Of a stretch of DNA of 33,983 nt, positions 15,942-25,125 are shown piece after piece. The notes beneath the pieces were generated by a model. It was not told the origin of the DNA. It did no database searches and worked only from the letters and a program-made list of their open reading frames with translations. Position 1 is the first letter of the stretch. Each line of letters opens with the position of its first letter. The stretch comes from Planctomycetota bacterium (GTDB lineage Bacteria; Planctomycetota; Planctomycetia; Planctomycetales; Planctomycetaceae). Made by a program: the position numbers and the translations under genes. The stretch spans positions 1 through 33,983 of the forward strand of contig JAQCEJ010000055.1 in assembly GCA_027618475.1 (NCBI GenBank), given 5' to 3'.

Positions 15942-17018
15942 ATGCTGCATGCCGTCGTTATGGCCGGCGGGTCTGGAACCCGCTTCTGGCCGGCGAGCCG
16001 TCGGGCTTTTCCGAAGCAATTTCTGAAACTCAGTGGTAACCGCACGTTGCTGCAAGGGACTCTCGATCGCGTGGCGCCGATCATCCCCGGCGGGCGGCAA
16101 TGGGTTGTCACGAACCCCAGCCTTGCTGCCGAGACCGCCCGTCAACTTCCTGCGCTCTCCTCCGGCCAAATCATCCTCGAACCGTGTGCCCGCAACACGG
16201 CACCGGCGATCGGGCTGGCGGCGATTCATCTGCTGGCCCGTGATCCCGATGCCGTCATGCTCGTGCTCCCCGCCGATCATGTGATCTCTCCCGATGAGGT
16301 TTTTGTGCAATCGGTGAACGATGCGGCGTCGATCGTGGCGGACGATCCTCAGCAACTGGTTCTCTTCGGCGTCGTGCCCGATTTTCCTGCGACCGGGTTC
16401 GGTTATATCGAGCGTGGCGAGATACTTATTGACGGTTCCCCCGCGTACCGCGTCGCCGCCTTTCGCGAAAAACCAGACGAAGTGACCGCGAAAACCTATC
16501 TCGCATGCGGACGGTACTATTGGAACTGCGGCATTTTCGTCTGGCGGGCCGATCGGATTCTCGCATCGCTGGCTCAGTGCGAACCCGATATCTCCGAGAA
16601 GCTGAAGACCGTCGCACGTTCGATCGACGAGACCGATTACGACGACGTACTGTTGCGTGAATTCCCCGCGATGAAATCGATCAGCATCGATTACGCCGTG
16701 CTCGAAAAGGGAGGCTCGGTCGCCGTCGTACCGGCACCGTATACGTGGAACGATGTCGGCAGCTGGGGAGCGATGAGCGAATTGCAGGCCGCTGACGAGC
16801 AGGGAAACGTCGTTCGCGGTGCACATGTCGGCGTGAATACCTCCGGCTGTATCATCAGTTGTAATGACGACGATCATCTGATTGCGACGCTGGGAATGAG
16901 CGACTGTATCGTCGTGCATACTGCCGACGCGACACTGGTGGCCAATCGCAACGACGAACAGGCGATTCGTCAGCTCGTTGCACTGATGGAGGAACGAGGA
17001 TATGAACGCTTCCTCTGA
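15942..17018 (+). CDS. manC: Mannose-1-phosphate guanylyltransferase (GDP-forming)
   Basis: The 358-residue enzyme joins GTP and mannose 1-phosphate to give GDP-mannose in the cytoplasm. The signature is at the N-terminus: MAGGSGTRFWPASRRAFPKQF (7-27), with the PKQF lysine as the usual activator-site residue. Others include VLPADHVI, FREKPDEV, YYWNCGIFVWRAD, SIDYAVLEKG and TWNDVGSWGAM. At 358 residues it is the short, monofunctional form, without the C-terminal cupin isomerase domain of bifunctional AlgA/ManC proteins. GAAGGA lies 6 nt before the ATG. Its last 17 bases overlap ruvX, so translation of the two is probably coupled. Confidence 0.95.
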   Translation: MLHAVVMAGGSGTRFWPASRRAFPKQFLKLSGNRTLLQGTLDRVAPIIPGGRQWVVTNPSLAAETARQLPALSSGQIILEPCARNTAPAIGLAAIHLLARDPDAVMLVLPADHVISPDEVFVQSVNDAASIVADDPQQLVLFGVVPDFPATGFGYIERGEILIDGSPAYRVAAFREKPDEVTAKTYLACGRYYWNCGIFVWRADRILASLAQCEPDISEKLKTVARSIDETDYDDVLLREFPAMKSISIDYAVLEKGGSVAVVPAPYTWNDVGSWGAMSELQAADEQGNVVRGAHVGVNTSGCIISCNDDDHLIATLGMSDCIVVHTADATLVANRNDEQAIRQLVALMEERGYERFL

Positions 17019-17475
17019 TTCCCTCGAACCGCCCGCAGAGTTTCCTGCGTTCGGTCGCCTGCTGGCTCTGGACTACGGCACCAAGCGAGTCGGACTCGCC
17101 GTCTCGACCCCCGAGCAGAATATCGCCAGTCCGATCGAGACCTATACACGACGGAACGCCGTCGCCGACGCCGAGTTCTATCGATCGGTCATTCGCAATT
17201 ACAACATCGTCGGCATCGTCGTCGGCCTTCCGATGCATATCAGCGGCGACGAAGGAGGCAAAGCCCGCGAAGCCCGCGTGTTCGGCGAAGCCGTGCGTCA
17301 GGCGACCGCTCTGCCGGTCACCTTCTGGGACGAACGCTATTCGTCGTCGATCGCCGAAGATTACCTGTTGGCTGCCGAGCTGACGAAGAAGAAACGCAAG
17401 GCGTTTATCGACCAGGTGGCCGCACAGGTGTTTTTACAGAGTTATCTCGATCGAATACAAAATCGCGACAGATGA
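17002..17475 (+). CDS. ruvX: RuvX/YqgF family putative pre-16S rRNA nuclease / Holliday junction resolvase
   Basis: The 157-residue protein is the normal length for YqgF/RuvX, an RNase H-fold nuclease implicated in 16S rRNA 5'-end maturation and proposed as a Holliday junction resolvase. The N-terminal LALDYGTKRVGLAVS (21-35) contains the first catalytic aspartate (Asp24). IVGIVVGLPMHISGDEGGKA carries the GLP motif; TFWDERYSSSIAE holds the second acidic centre; and KAFIDQVAAQVFLQSYLD holds the last aspartate. The ATG lies inside the 3' end of the upstream gene with GGAGGAACGAGG just before it, so translational coupling is likely. It converges with pstB, 31 bp apart, with no strong hairpin between. 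Confidence 0.94.
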   Translation: MNASSDSLEPPAEFPAFGRLLALDYGTKRVGLAVSTPEQNIASPIETYTRRNAVADAEFYRSVIRNYNIVGIVVGLPMHISGDEGGKAREARVFGEAVRQATALPVTFWDERYSSSIAEDYLLAAELTKKKRKAFIDQVAAQVFLQSYLDRIQNRDR

Positions 17476-17506
17476 CGTGCGCCGTTTCGAGATCGAAGTG
17501 CAATGA

Positions 17507-18484
17507 TCATCCGAATCGCCCGGTCACGTACGCATTCGTTTCACTCAAATGCGGTCGCGTGAAGATTTCCGCCGTCGGACCGTATTCGATCATTCGACCC
17601 AGATACATAAACATCGTGTAGTCGCTGATCCGCGACGCCTGCTGCATGTTGTGCGTGACGATGAGTATCGAATATTCCCCTTTGATTTCCTGAATCAAAT
17701 CTTCCACCTTGCCGGTGGCAATGGGGTCGAGAGCCGAGCAGGGCTCATCGAGCAGCAACACTTCGGGCTCGGCGGCGATCGCACGCGCAATGCACAGCCG
17801 CTGCTGCTGACCACCGGATAGTCCGAGAGCGTTCTGATGCAGCCGGTCTTTCACTTCTTCCCATAACGCCGCACCGCGGAGGCTCCGTTCGCAAACTTCT
17901 TCGAGAACGGCTTTGTTCCGTTCGCCGTCGATTCGCAGAGGGTAAACGACATTTTCGAAAATGCTCATGGGAAAGGGATTCGGTTTCTGAAAGACCATTC
18001 CCATCCGCTTGCGAAGTTCGATGACGTCGACACGGCGGTCGTAGATGGAATCGCCGTTAAGCCGCATCGTCCCTTGAATGCGGACGATATCGATCAGATC
18101 ATTCATCCGGTTGACGCAGCGGAGCAACGTCGACTTGCCGCATCCGGAGGGACCGATCATGGCGGTCACTTTGCCTGCCGGAACGCCGATGTTGATATCG
18201 AACAGAGCCTGCCGTTCACCGTACCAGAGATTGAACTGTTCGACTTCGAGGACGAAATTTTCTCCGGCAACGGTCTTGTGTACCTCGGGTTCGACGTATT
18301 GTCCCTTCGCGATGGCATCGAGTCGATTGGGTCCGGGTTTGGCCGCGGCAGTTCCTGCGTTCCCCGTACCGACAGGGACGGCGCCTGCAAGAGTCTCCTT
18401 CAACCCCTTACCGCTGGATACGGTCGGCTCTTTTTTTATCGCACTTGATAATTCAGGCATATCGCCTCTTTCTGATGTCGCCAT
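17507..18484 (-). CDS. pstB: Phosphate ABC transporter ATP-binding protein PstB
   Basis: The ATPase of the PstSCAB phosphate importer. Walker A is GPSGCGKST (111-119), the ABC signature is LSGGQQQR (222-229), Walker B is EVLLLDEP (241-248) followed by CSALDPIA, and the H-loop is THNMQQASR with His278. [15 protein letters not shown] (165-179) is typical of PstB. At 325 residues it is longer than the usual 250-280 because of a low-complexity N-terminal extension of about 75 residues (Ala/Gly/Lys-rich). GGAGGA touches the ATG at 18484, which is too close for an ideal site; an in-frame ATG at 18460 has AGAGG 4 nt upstream and is an alternative start. It is the last pst gene, 199 bp after pstA; no phoU follows. 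Confidence 0.97.
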   Translation of the reverse strand: MATSERGDMPELSSAIKKEPTVSSGKGLKETLAGAVPVGTGNAGTAAAKPGPNRLDAIAKGQYVEPEVHKTVAGENFVLEVEQFNLWYGERQALFDINIGVPAGKVTAMIGPSGCGKSTLLRCVNRMNDLIDIVRIQGTMRLNGDSIYDRRVDVIELRKRMGMVFQKPNPFPMSIFENVVYPLRIDGERNKAVLEEVCERSLRGAALWEEVKDRLHQNALGLSGGQQQRLCIARAIAAEPEVLLLDEPCSALDPIATGKVEDLIQEIKGEYSILIVTHNMQQASRISDYTMFMYLGRMIEYGPTAEIFTRPHLSETNAYVTGRFG

Positions 18485-18683
18485 TCCTCCAGACTAAATG
18501 ATGTCAGGTGGAATTGAAAGCGGTCCTGTCAGTGGCCGTAGTGGGATCGATCGAAAATGATGACTTCCATCGGCATGAATCTCACAATCGGTAACGAAGG
18601 GAGTGGTTTTCTGATCGCTGGACTTCGTCGACGGCATCGGTCTTTCAGGGGGTTCGTGTTGCTGGTGTCGTTCGTCGTTAATC

Positions 18684-20963
18684 TTAAAACTGTGAGACGC
18701 GGAATCGGTTTCGCAGTCGGCCGCGAAGCCAGATCGCCGAGACGTTGAGCAGCGTGATCATGACGATTAACAGTAACGTGGTGGTAAAGACCATCGGTTT
18801 AGCCGCTTCGCTGTTCTGGCTTTGAAAACCGAGGTCGTAAATATGAAAGCCGAGGTGCATAAAACTTCGTTCTCCGTGGAAGAACGGGTAGAGCTGGTCG
18901 ACCGGCAGCTCGGGGGCGAGTTTCACGGCCCCTACGAGCATCAGTGGAGCGACTTCTCCCGCACCCCGGGCCATCGCCAAAATCGCACCGGTCATGATCC
19001 CCGGTAAAGCACGCGGCAACACAATGCGGCGAATCGTCTGCCATTTGCTTGCACCGCAGGCATACGACCCTTCCCGCATCGAATTCGGTACCGCCGAGAG
19101 TGCCTCTTCGGTGGCGACGATCACAACCGGAAGGGTTAACAAAGCCAGCGTAAACGATGCCCAGATCAATCCCCCTTTGCCGAATGTCGGATTAGGGAGT
19201 TTGGCCGAGAAAAACAGTTCATCGAGGCTGGCCCCGATGATGTAACAGAAGAATCCGAGACCGAACACGCCGAAAACGATGCTCGGCACGCCGGCAAGGT
19301 TATTGATCGAGATGCGAATCGCACTGAGGACGAGTCCTTTTTTAGCGTACTCGCGAAGATACAAGGCCGCCAGCACTCCGAATGGGACGACGGCGAGCGA
19401 CATCAGCACGGTCATCACCATCGTTCCCCAGATCGCGGGAAAAACGCCCCCTTCACTGTTCGATTCGCGGGGATTGTCGACGAGAAACTCGTGCCAGCGC
19501 GACAAATAGATGCGGACACGATCGAAGTAACCGACTTTGTTGGCCGGAAAGGCTCGCACGATTTCCGCGAGCGGCAACGCGATTTCTTCTTTCTGCGCCG
19601 TGAGCAGATGGAATTCGTAGCGGGCGTTTTCCTGTTTCAATTCGTCGATCTTCGTCATGACGCTCTGAGTCTCGTAATGCGCCCCTTCCAGAATCTCTTG
19701 CATCGAATCGAGGGCAAACGCGGCATCAGGAGGAAGTGCATTCACCTGTTCGCGAAGCTGGTTCTGTTGCGATTCCCATGCGGTGTACTGATCGTCGGCA
19801 ACGGCACGCAATTCAGTAAGAATTTGCCGTGCAGCAATGACCAGCGGTGACGTCACGCCAAGATGTCCCGTCCATTGCGATAACGCGGCCTGCATATTTG
19901 CCAGCCGTTCGTTTTCGTCCGACCATTGCAGCCGGGCATATTCGGCTTCGTCGCTGGGGGCGATCAAATTGACGCGATGGGCCATTTCGATTTGTCGCAA
20001 GGCGAGGCGTCCCTCTTCAATGCGAGAGTTGATTTCGCCGAGTTGATGTTTTTCGAGCGACGTAATTTCTGCACGCCGGTTGCGAACGGGTTGATGGTAC
20101 ACCTCGTAGGCCGCATAGGCGCTGGCGGGGTCGCTCCAGACGTGCCAGATTTCATCGATCGCGTCGGCGGGAGTTTCGGTGGAGTACTCTTTCGGTTCGC
20201 CGCCGTCATTGACGATAACGATTTGCATTCCTTCCGCAGAGGGATGCTGTGTCAGAAACAGGGCGGAATTTTTTTGTCGGATTTTTTGGTAGTCATCGCC
20301 GATTTTGGTCAGGGCTGCTTGTACCGCTTCCTCTTGTCCGGTGGGAATGCGGTAGGCATTTGTCTCGAAGAATTCGAGCAGATCTTTGAGTTCCTGTTCG
20401 GCCTGCGGCAAGTCGCGTACGTGCTTCACAACAAACCTGGTCGGTGTGCCGAAGAATCGTCCCCATTCCATACGTTCGACGGTCATCGCCCATTCGGGGT
20501 GGGTCAGACCGTCCGGTCGTATTTCGAACGGATAGACATATTCGTAATGCGTATTGGTCAGTTCGAAGTTGCCGACACGAACCAGCATCCGCTCGGCTGC
20601 GATCGATTCGCGGTCTTCCATCTGCGCTAATGCCGCCCGTTGGGTTTCCCCGGAGAGATTTTTTGTCATGTCGCGAGTGAGTTCGAACTCTTCACGGCGT
20701 ACCACTTCACCCTGTCGGATCGAATCGTCGAGCAGATGAGCGCGGATGATCGGCGTCGGCCAGAAAGTCGCCGAACCTTGAATGAAGACCAGCGTGAGCA
20801 ACCCGATGATCATGATCATACACAAGGCGAGCGCGCCGCCGGTGAGCCAGACCATCGGTTCGCCCCGGGCGATGATGTTTGCCGCAGGACTCCCCCGTCG
20901 CCGGTGCTTGCGCGCCGGTGTCTTGTGTTCTTTTTCGGTGAGGGGTGAAACTAGTGCAGTCAT
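18684..20963 (-). CDS. pstA: Phosphate ABC transporter permease PstA with large coiled-coil insertion
   Basis: One of the two membrane permeases of the phosphate importer. The last 255 residues (about 505-759) form the MetI-like permease core, with the EAA loop EEALSAVPNSMREGSYACGA facing PstB. The protein is 759 residues against about 280-300 for classical PstA. After a basic N-terminus (KHRRRGSPA) and a first helix (37-63), roughly 440 residues intervene. Their later part (about 300-470) is rich in heptad-like Glu/Gln/Leu stretches (GEINSRIEEGRLALRQIE, ENERLANMQAAL, MTKIDELKQENARYEF) suggesting coiled coil. Topology predicts this domain outside the cytoplasmic membrane. Extended PstA proteins are known in some gammaproteobacteria; this one is longer. 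It starts 30 bp after the pstC stop codon. Confidence 0.94.
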   Translation of the reverse strand: MTALVSPLTEKEHKTPARKHRRRGSPAANIIARGEPMVWLTGGALALCMIMIIGLLTLVFIQGSATFWPTPIIRAHLLDDSIRQGEVVRREEFELTRDMTKNLSGETQRAALAQMEDRESIAAERMLVRVGNFELTNTHYEYVYPFEIRPDGLTHPEWAMTVERMEWGRFFGTPTRFVVKHVRDLPQAEQELKDLLEFFETNAYRIPTGQEEAVQAALTKIGDDYQKIRQKNSALFLTQHPSAEGMQIVIVNDGGEPKEYSTETPADAIDEIWHVWSDPASAYAAYEVYHQPVRNRRAEITSLEKHQLGEINSRIEEGRLALRQIEMAHRVNLIAPSDEAEYARLQWSDENERLANMQAALSQWTGHLGVTSPLVIAARQILTELRAVADDQYTAWESQQNQLREQVNALPPDAAFALDSMQEILEGAHYETQSVMTKIDELKQENARYEFHLLTAQKEEIALPLAEIVRAFPANKVGYFDRVRIYLSRWHEFLVDNPRESNSEGGVFPAIWGTMVMTVLMSLAVVPFGVLAALYLREYAKKGLVLSAIRISINNLAGVPSIVFGVFGLGFFCYIIGASLDELFFSAKLPNPTFGKGGLIWASFTLALLTLPVVIVATEEALSAVPNSMREGSYACGASKWQTIRRIVLPRALPGIMTGAILAMARGAGEVAPLMLVGAVKLAPELPVDQLYPFFHGERSFMHLGFHIYDLGFQSQNSEAAKPMVFTTTLLLIVMITLLNVSAIWLRGRLRNRFRVSQF

Positions 20964-20993
20964 ACTGAATGCGTATTCTTTGAGAGCGACAAA

Positions 20994-23639
20994 CTACAAT
21001 TCAACGATGCGGCGGCGAAAACGAATTCGTACGACTTCGGCGATCGTGTTGACGATAAACGTCAATACGAACAGGCTGAGCGCGGCGAGAAATAACATGC
21101 GATAGTGCGTACTGTTGCGAACCGCTTCGGGCAACTCGACGGCGATGTTCGCTGAGAGGGTCCGGAAGCCGTTGAAGACGTTCCAATCCATGATGGGGGT
21201 GTTACCTCCGGCCATGAGTACGATCATTGTTTCGCCGACGGCACGTCCGAGGCCGATCATCAATGCGGAGAAGAGCCCGCTGGTGGCAGCAGGAACGACG
21301 ATGCGTACGGCCGTCTGCCACTGAGTGGCCCCGGCACCCAGCGATGCCGAGCGGAGATGCTCGGGGACCGCTGCCAGGGCATCGTCCGCAATCGTATAAA
21401 TGATCGGAATGATGGCGAAACCCATCACGAAACCGACGACCAGCGCGTTCCGTTGCACATATGTGCCGAAGAAGATCCCGCGCGGATCCCATCCCACGGC
21501 ATGGAACACGAGGGCGAGCGCGAATGATGTCAGCAGGCCAAGAGCGGCGATCACGATGAATTTGACGCCATCGATCATGATGAAGCGTTTCCCGCTCCAC
21601 AGGTGTCGATGAGAACGTTCACGCATCCAGGGGTTGATGTAGCGGCTGGTGACCAGCCCCATGCCGGCGAAGCACAACGGCAGAAACAGTAGAAACCAGC
21701 CGCCGATTCCGGTGCCGATCTGGCCATCGAGCCAGCGATGCATGTCGCCGGCGAAGACGACTTTTTCTACAAGTGGTGCCATAAGCGCCGCGACGAGAAT
21801 TCCGCACGGGATGGAGAGAGCGATAAACAGCAACCGCCATCGTGCCAGAGCTATGCTCCACTGGTCGGGAATTAACTGCCACGCAAATGCCCCCAACAAC
21901 ATGCAGAGGGGGAGAGAAAACGCCCCGGCAATGATGGTGGAAATCATCGTTTCCACAAACGGGGCAAACACCAGTGCCGCGAGAAAACCCAAGACGACAC
22001 TCGGAAGACTTGCCATCAATTCGATGGTCGGCTTGACCTTCACCCGCAACGACGGAGTTAAAAACTCGCTGGTGTAGATCGCCGCCAGCAAAGCGAGCGG
22101 GGCGCCGATCAGCATCGAGTATAAGGTCGCTTTCAGGCTGCCGAAGATCAACGGCATCAGTCCCAGTTTCGGTTCGAGATCCTGATTGGCACCCGACGAT
22201 TGCCAGACATGTTCGCGTTCGGGATACGATTCGTACCAGAGCGGACGAAAAATCGACGTCCACGTCGCTTCCGGATGGCGGGGATCGAGTACGAACCGGG
22301 CGATGCGATCCCCCACGATCGAAATCACGCCATCGTCCTTCGGCGTGAGCAGCAAATGGCTGATCGGCGCCTTGTTTTCACTAGCCGAACTTTCTGCCGA
22401 CGGACTTTGAGTCGCCAATTGACTCCCGGTGGTCGCCTGATAAAGAGTGATGCGACCGTCATGCGAACCAACGGCGAAAATCCGGCTGCGCGACGACGCG
22501 GCGAATGCGGTCACAGGCGACCCGGTCGGAGGAAATGTTTGAGCCGAAACCAGCGTCGTCTTATCGGAGGTCGCCGCTTGTGCGTCGCGAATGTTGAACC
22601 AGCTGCGAAGATCGCCGTTCTGGTCGGCGGCGATAAACGTGTTCTGCCCCAGGATGAAATCGACATGACTCAAACGTGCATTCGCATTGGGCAACAGATC
22701 GACTTCCTCAGCCACATGCAGTCCCGCTTCAAGCCGGCGGATATTGAAACGGCGGAGAAACCCATCCTCCCAGATGACGAAAAGTTGATCGCCCGCTCCG
22801 GTGGCCAACAGGTTTTTCGGTAATGCACCGTCGCGTTTTTCGATGGTGACGGTCGCGGCGTCGATCTCTTCCCACGAGGAGGTGCCGGTAAGAATGTTCT
22901 CACGTTTTGCATGTCGGCGAACGATCAACTCCCCATCGTTCGACATGGCCCCTAAAATCAGTTCGTTGCCGGGCATCGAGGCGGTAAGCAGCCGAACGGG
23001 AGTCGTGAAAAACTCCATCGCATCGCCGACGTCGACATTTAACGTCTGAAAGCGATATTGCCCCTGCGTCGTTTTTTGCAACATGCCGATGTCGTCGTCA
23101 GTCTCGTACAGCATCACCTGATCTTCGGTGAGAGCGCGGGCTTCCTCCGTCACATCCTCGGGGAGCAGAAAATCGGTGGCAAATCCAAAGTCTGCTTCTC
23201 GGACGTTGCCATCCTCACCCGCCAGATAATGCACCGCATAGCCGGGGACCGACGCCACCGATGTCAGTAGCGAATCGAGTTCGAGATCCTGTTCGGCCAG
23301 AGACCGGCCGGTCTCGACTTCAAATGAAGTCACCACGCCGCGCGAGTTCAGCACCCAACCGGTCGTCTGAAATTCGTCGACGCCGAATTCCAGCACGGCC
23401 CCGTCTGTCTCGTCAGCAGCGATCCAGGCCGCGGGGACTTCGCGGGCGGGGGTCATTTGTGCGGGGAGGAAAAGGGGAACAACCACCCACAGCAAAAAGA
23501 CGAACACGGTCGAAACCGCGACAATCGTGCCGATGCCACCCACGGTGATCAAAGTACGAGAGGCAATTTCCCCCGTCGCAACCCCCCAGCGTGTTCGGCG
23601 TTGTCGAGTACGTCCCGTGAACGGCTTCTGATCCGTCAT
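20994..23639 (-). CDS. pstC: Phosphate ABC transporter permease PstC with beta-propeller-like insertion
   Basis: Partner permease of PstA. From the ATG at 23639 the protein is 881 residues, against about 300-320 for classical PstC. Helix 1 spans about 28-58. Residues about 65-480 form repeated beta-rich units resembling WD40/quinoprotein blades (ATGAGDQLFVIWEDGFLRRF, FIAADQNGDLRSWFN, FAVGSHDGRITLYQATTG), predicted to lie outside the membrane. The permease core runs from about 492 to the end, with EAA loop DALAAVPEHLRSASLGAGA. AAGGA lies 7 nt before the chosen ATG. An upstream in-frame GTG at 23690 is rejected because the sequence between is a perfect hairpin. Long PstC forms occur in Vibrio, Shewanella and Pseudomonas; the propeller's role is unproven. 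Confidence 0.94.
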   Translation of the reverse strand: MTDQKPFTGRTRQRRTRWGVATGEIASRTLITVGGIGTIVAVSTVFVFLLWVVVPLFLPAQMTPAREVPAAWIAADETDGAVLEFGVDEFQTTGWVLNSRGVVTSFEVETGRSLAEQDLELDSLLTSVASVPGYAVHYLAGEDGNVREADFGFATDFLLPEDVTEEARALTEDQVMLYETDDDIGMLQKTTQGQYRFQTLNVDVGDAMEFFTTPVRLLTASMPGNELILGAMSNDGELIVRRHAKRENILTGTSSWEEIDAATVTIEKRDGALPKNLLATGAGDQLFVIWEDGFLRRFNIRRLEAGLHVAEEVDLLPNANARLSHVDFILGQNTFIAADQNGDLRSWFNIRDAQAATSDKTTLVSAQTFPPTGSPVTAFAASSRSRIFAVGSHDGRITLYQATTGSQLATQSPSAESSASENKAPISHLLLTPKDDGVISIVGDRIARFVLDPRHPEATWTSIFRPLWYESYPEREHVWQSSGANQDLEPKLGLMPLIFGSLKATLYSMLIGAPLALLAAIYTSEFLTPSLRVKVKPTIELMASLPSVVLGFLAALVFAPFVETMISTIIAGAFSLPLCMLLGAFAWQLIPDQWSIALARWRLLFIALSIPCGILVAALMAPLVEKVVFAGDMHRWLDGQIGTGIGGWFLLFLPLCFAGMGLVTSRYINPWMRERSHRHLWSGKRFIMIDGVKFIVIAALGLLTSFALALVFHAVGWDPRGIFFGTYVQRNALVVGFVMGFAIIPIIYTIADDALAAVPEHLRSASLGAGATQWQTAVRIVVPAATSGLFSALMIGLGRAVGETMIVLMAGGNTPIMDWNVFNGFRTLSANIAVELPEAVRNSTHYRMLFLAALSLFVLTFIVNTIAEVVRIRFRRRIVEL

Positions 23640-23653
23640 CAAATAATCCTTAA

Positions 23654-23683
23654 GGAATTTTGCGTCCGAAAACGCAAAATTCC
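23654..23683 (-). promoter_or_regulatory. Intercistronic hairpin between pstS and pstC
   Basis: The arms GGAATTTTGCG (23654-23664) and CGCAAAATTCC (23673-23683) are perfectly complementary over 11 bp around an 8-nt loop. The structure lies in the 78-bp gap between the pstS stop codon and the pstC ATG, just before the pstC ribosome binding site. There is no T run, so it is more like an mRNA-stabilising or partial-attenuation hairpin than a full terminator. Such a device would let the binding protein be made in excess of the permeases; this role is inferred. Confidence 0.75.
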
Positions 23684-23717
23684 TGTTCACTCCGAAGGGC
23701 GAAGTTGACGATCGCCG

Positions 23718-24743
23718 TTACTTTTTCGTCTTGGTTTTCTTTTGAGTTCCACTGGAGGCCGCAATGCCGACACGCGATAACGCCTTTTCTGCGACAACGG
23801 CAGTAACAGGAATGTAGCCATCCTTCACGACCCCCTGTTGCCCCTGCTTGCTGAAGACGTATTTGAGGAATTCGCGACGGAGCGGATCGAGTTTGCTGTT
23901 CGGCTTGTAGTTCACACTCAAAATCAGACCGCGGGCCAACGGGTACGTGCCGTTGTAGGCGTTTTCCGGATCGGGTTCGATCAAGTCGCCCCCTTCTTTA
24001 TTGGCTAAAGGGAGAGCCCGTACGTCGGCGGTCTTGTAACCGATGCCGCTGTATCCGATGGCGAATTTATCGGCTGTCACCGCTTGAATGACGGCCGAAC
24101 TGCCGGGTTGTTCCTTGACGGTGTCTTTGAAGTCCCCTTTGCCGAGTGCGTGTTCCTTGAAATATGCATACGTTCCCGATGCGGAGTTGCGTCCATACAG
24201 ACTGATCGGAGCGTTGGCCCAGTCATCTTTCAATTCGAGTTGACCCCATGTCGAAATGTCGTCTGGAAAACCGAGACTGCGATTTTTCGAGAAAATCGCA
24301 TCAACATGAGGGAGCGATAACCCTTCGATCGGGTTGTCTTTGTTGACGTACACGGCGAGCAGATCAATGCTGGTGGCGACCGTGACTGGCTCGTAGCCGA
24401 ATTTTTTCTGAAAGGCGTCGATTTCATCCTTTTTCCAATCCCGGCTCATTGGTCCGAACAGTGCTGTTCCTTCGATGAGAGCCGTCGGTGCCGTCGCCGA
24501 TCCCTTCCCTTCGATTTCGACTTTGACATTGGGATAAAACTTGTTGAACCCTTCGGCCCAGATGGTCATCAGGTTGTTCATCGTGTCGGAACCGACACTT
24601 TTGATCGTTCCCGAAACACCGGTTGTCGGTTTGTACGTCGGTAATTTCGGATCGACCGTCACCTGAGCACTGGCGAGGCTCGCTCCCCACATCTGGCCGA
24701 CGATCAAAATTCCGAATCCCAGCCTACGTAGCGTGGCAGACAT
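23718..24743 (-). CDS. pstS: Phosphate ABC transporter substrate-binding protein PstS
   Basis: The phosphate-binding protein of the importer, 341 residues from the ATG at 24743. This start is chosen because AAGGAGCGGAAGA precedes it; an upstream TTG frame at 24779 has no such site. A signal peptide (SATLRRLGFGILIVGQMWGA) ends near ASA (about residue 26). Phosphate-contact motifs are SVGSDTMNNL (49-58), GKGSATAPTAL (79-89), and GRNSASGTYAYF. YVNKDNPIEGL and GYSGIGYKTADVRALPLA fit the PstS/PstS-like family. There is no lipobox cysteine, so it is expected to be soluble in the periplasm. The tail QKKTKTKK is unusually lysine-rich. It heads the pst operon. Confidence 0.96.
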   Translation of the reverse strand: MSATLRRLGFGILIVGQMWGASLASAQVTVDPKLPTYKPTTGVSGTIKSVGSDTMNNLMTIWAEGFNKFYPNVKVEIEGKGSATAPTALIEGTALFGPMSRDWKKDEIDAFQKKFGYEPVTVATSIDLLAVYVNKDNPIEGLSLPHVDAIFSKNRSLGFPDDISTWGQLELKDDWANAPISLYGRNSASGTYAYFKEHALGKGDFKDTVKEQPGSSAVIQAVTADKFAIGYSGIGYKTADVRALPLANKEGGDLIEPDPENAYNGTYPLARGLILSVNYKPNSKLDPLRREFLKYVFSKQGQQGVVKDGYIPVTAVVAEKALSRVGIAASSGTQKKTKTKK

Positions 24744-25125
24744 TCTTCCGCTCCTTCGTTTGTTGTGAACCGCTTGCAAAGATCATTTCGCTGATCAGAA
24801 AACAGTTCTCATTTAAGGCGACTGCGTGAACCTCGAAACGGGTCGATCGAACCGACGGGCTCAGCACGAGGTCGCTGCTTGTGACGCACGTTTCTCTCTG
24901 GGTCTAAGTAAATACCGGATGTGTTAAGGAATTGTTAAGACCGCGCGTGCTCTGAAAGAAATTGCAGAGAATCTGACAGAATAAGATGCATAAACGATCG
25001 GTGATGCATGCGCAAGCGAGACAATCTCGTGCCGTACGACGACATGTCGGGGCTGGGTGGCTTGCCGAGAGCAGGAAAACGGTGCTGTGGTTCAGAACGG
25101 ATCACGCGATGTGCGGATTCGCGTG
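24744..25125. other. Upstream region of pstS
   Basis: This 382-base gap lies between the stop codon of the FHA gene and the pstS start, both on the minus strand. It must hold the pst promoter and contains the Pho-box-like direct repeat at 24922-24938. Short frames on either strand here look non-coding. No terminator for the FHA gene is evident. Confidence 0.5.
24922..24938 (-). promoter_or_regulatory. Pho-box-like direct repeat upstream of pstS
   Basis: On the minus strand two exact hexamers TTAACA (24938-24933 and 24927-24922) are separated by 5 bp, an 11-bp period. This spacing and sequence match the TT(A/T/C)ACA repeats bound by PhoP in Bacillus; the 11-bp direct-repeat geometry also matches the PhoB box of enterobacteria. 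It lies about 180 bp upstream of the pstS ATG, with AT-rich candidates for a -10 (TATTTA/TACTTA) downstream. Function is inferred from position and pattern. Confidence 0.55.

Noticed and set aside
23640-23690. GTG start at 23690 extending PstC by 17 residues
   Set aside because: The extra codons are formed by a perfect hairpin, and the ATG at 23639 has a better ribosome binding site (AAGGA).
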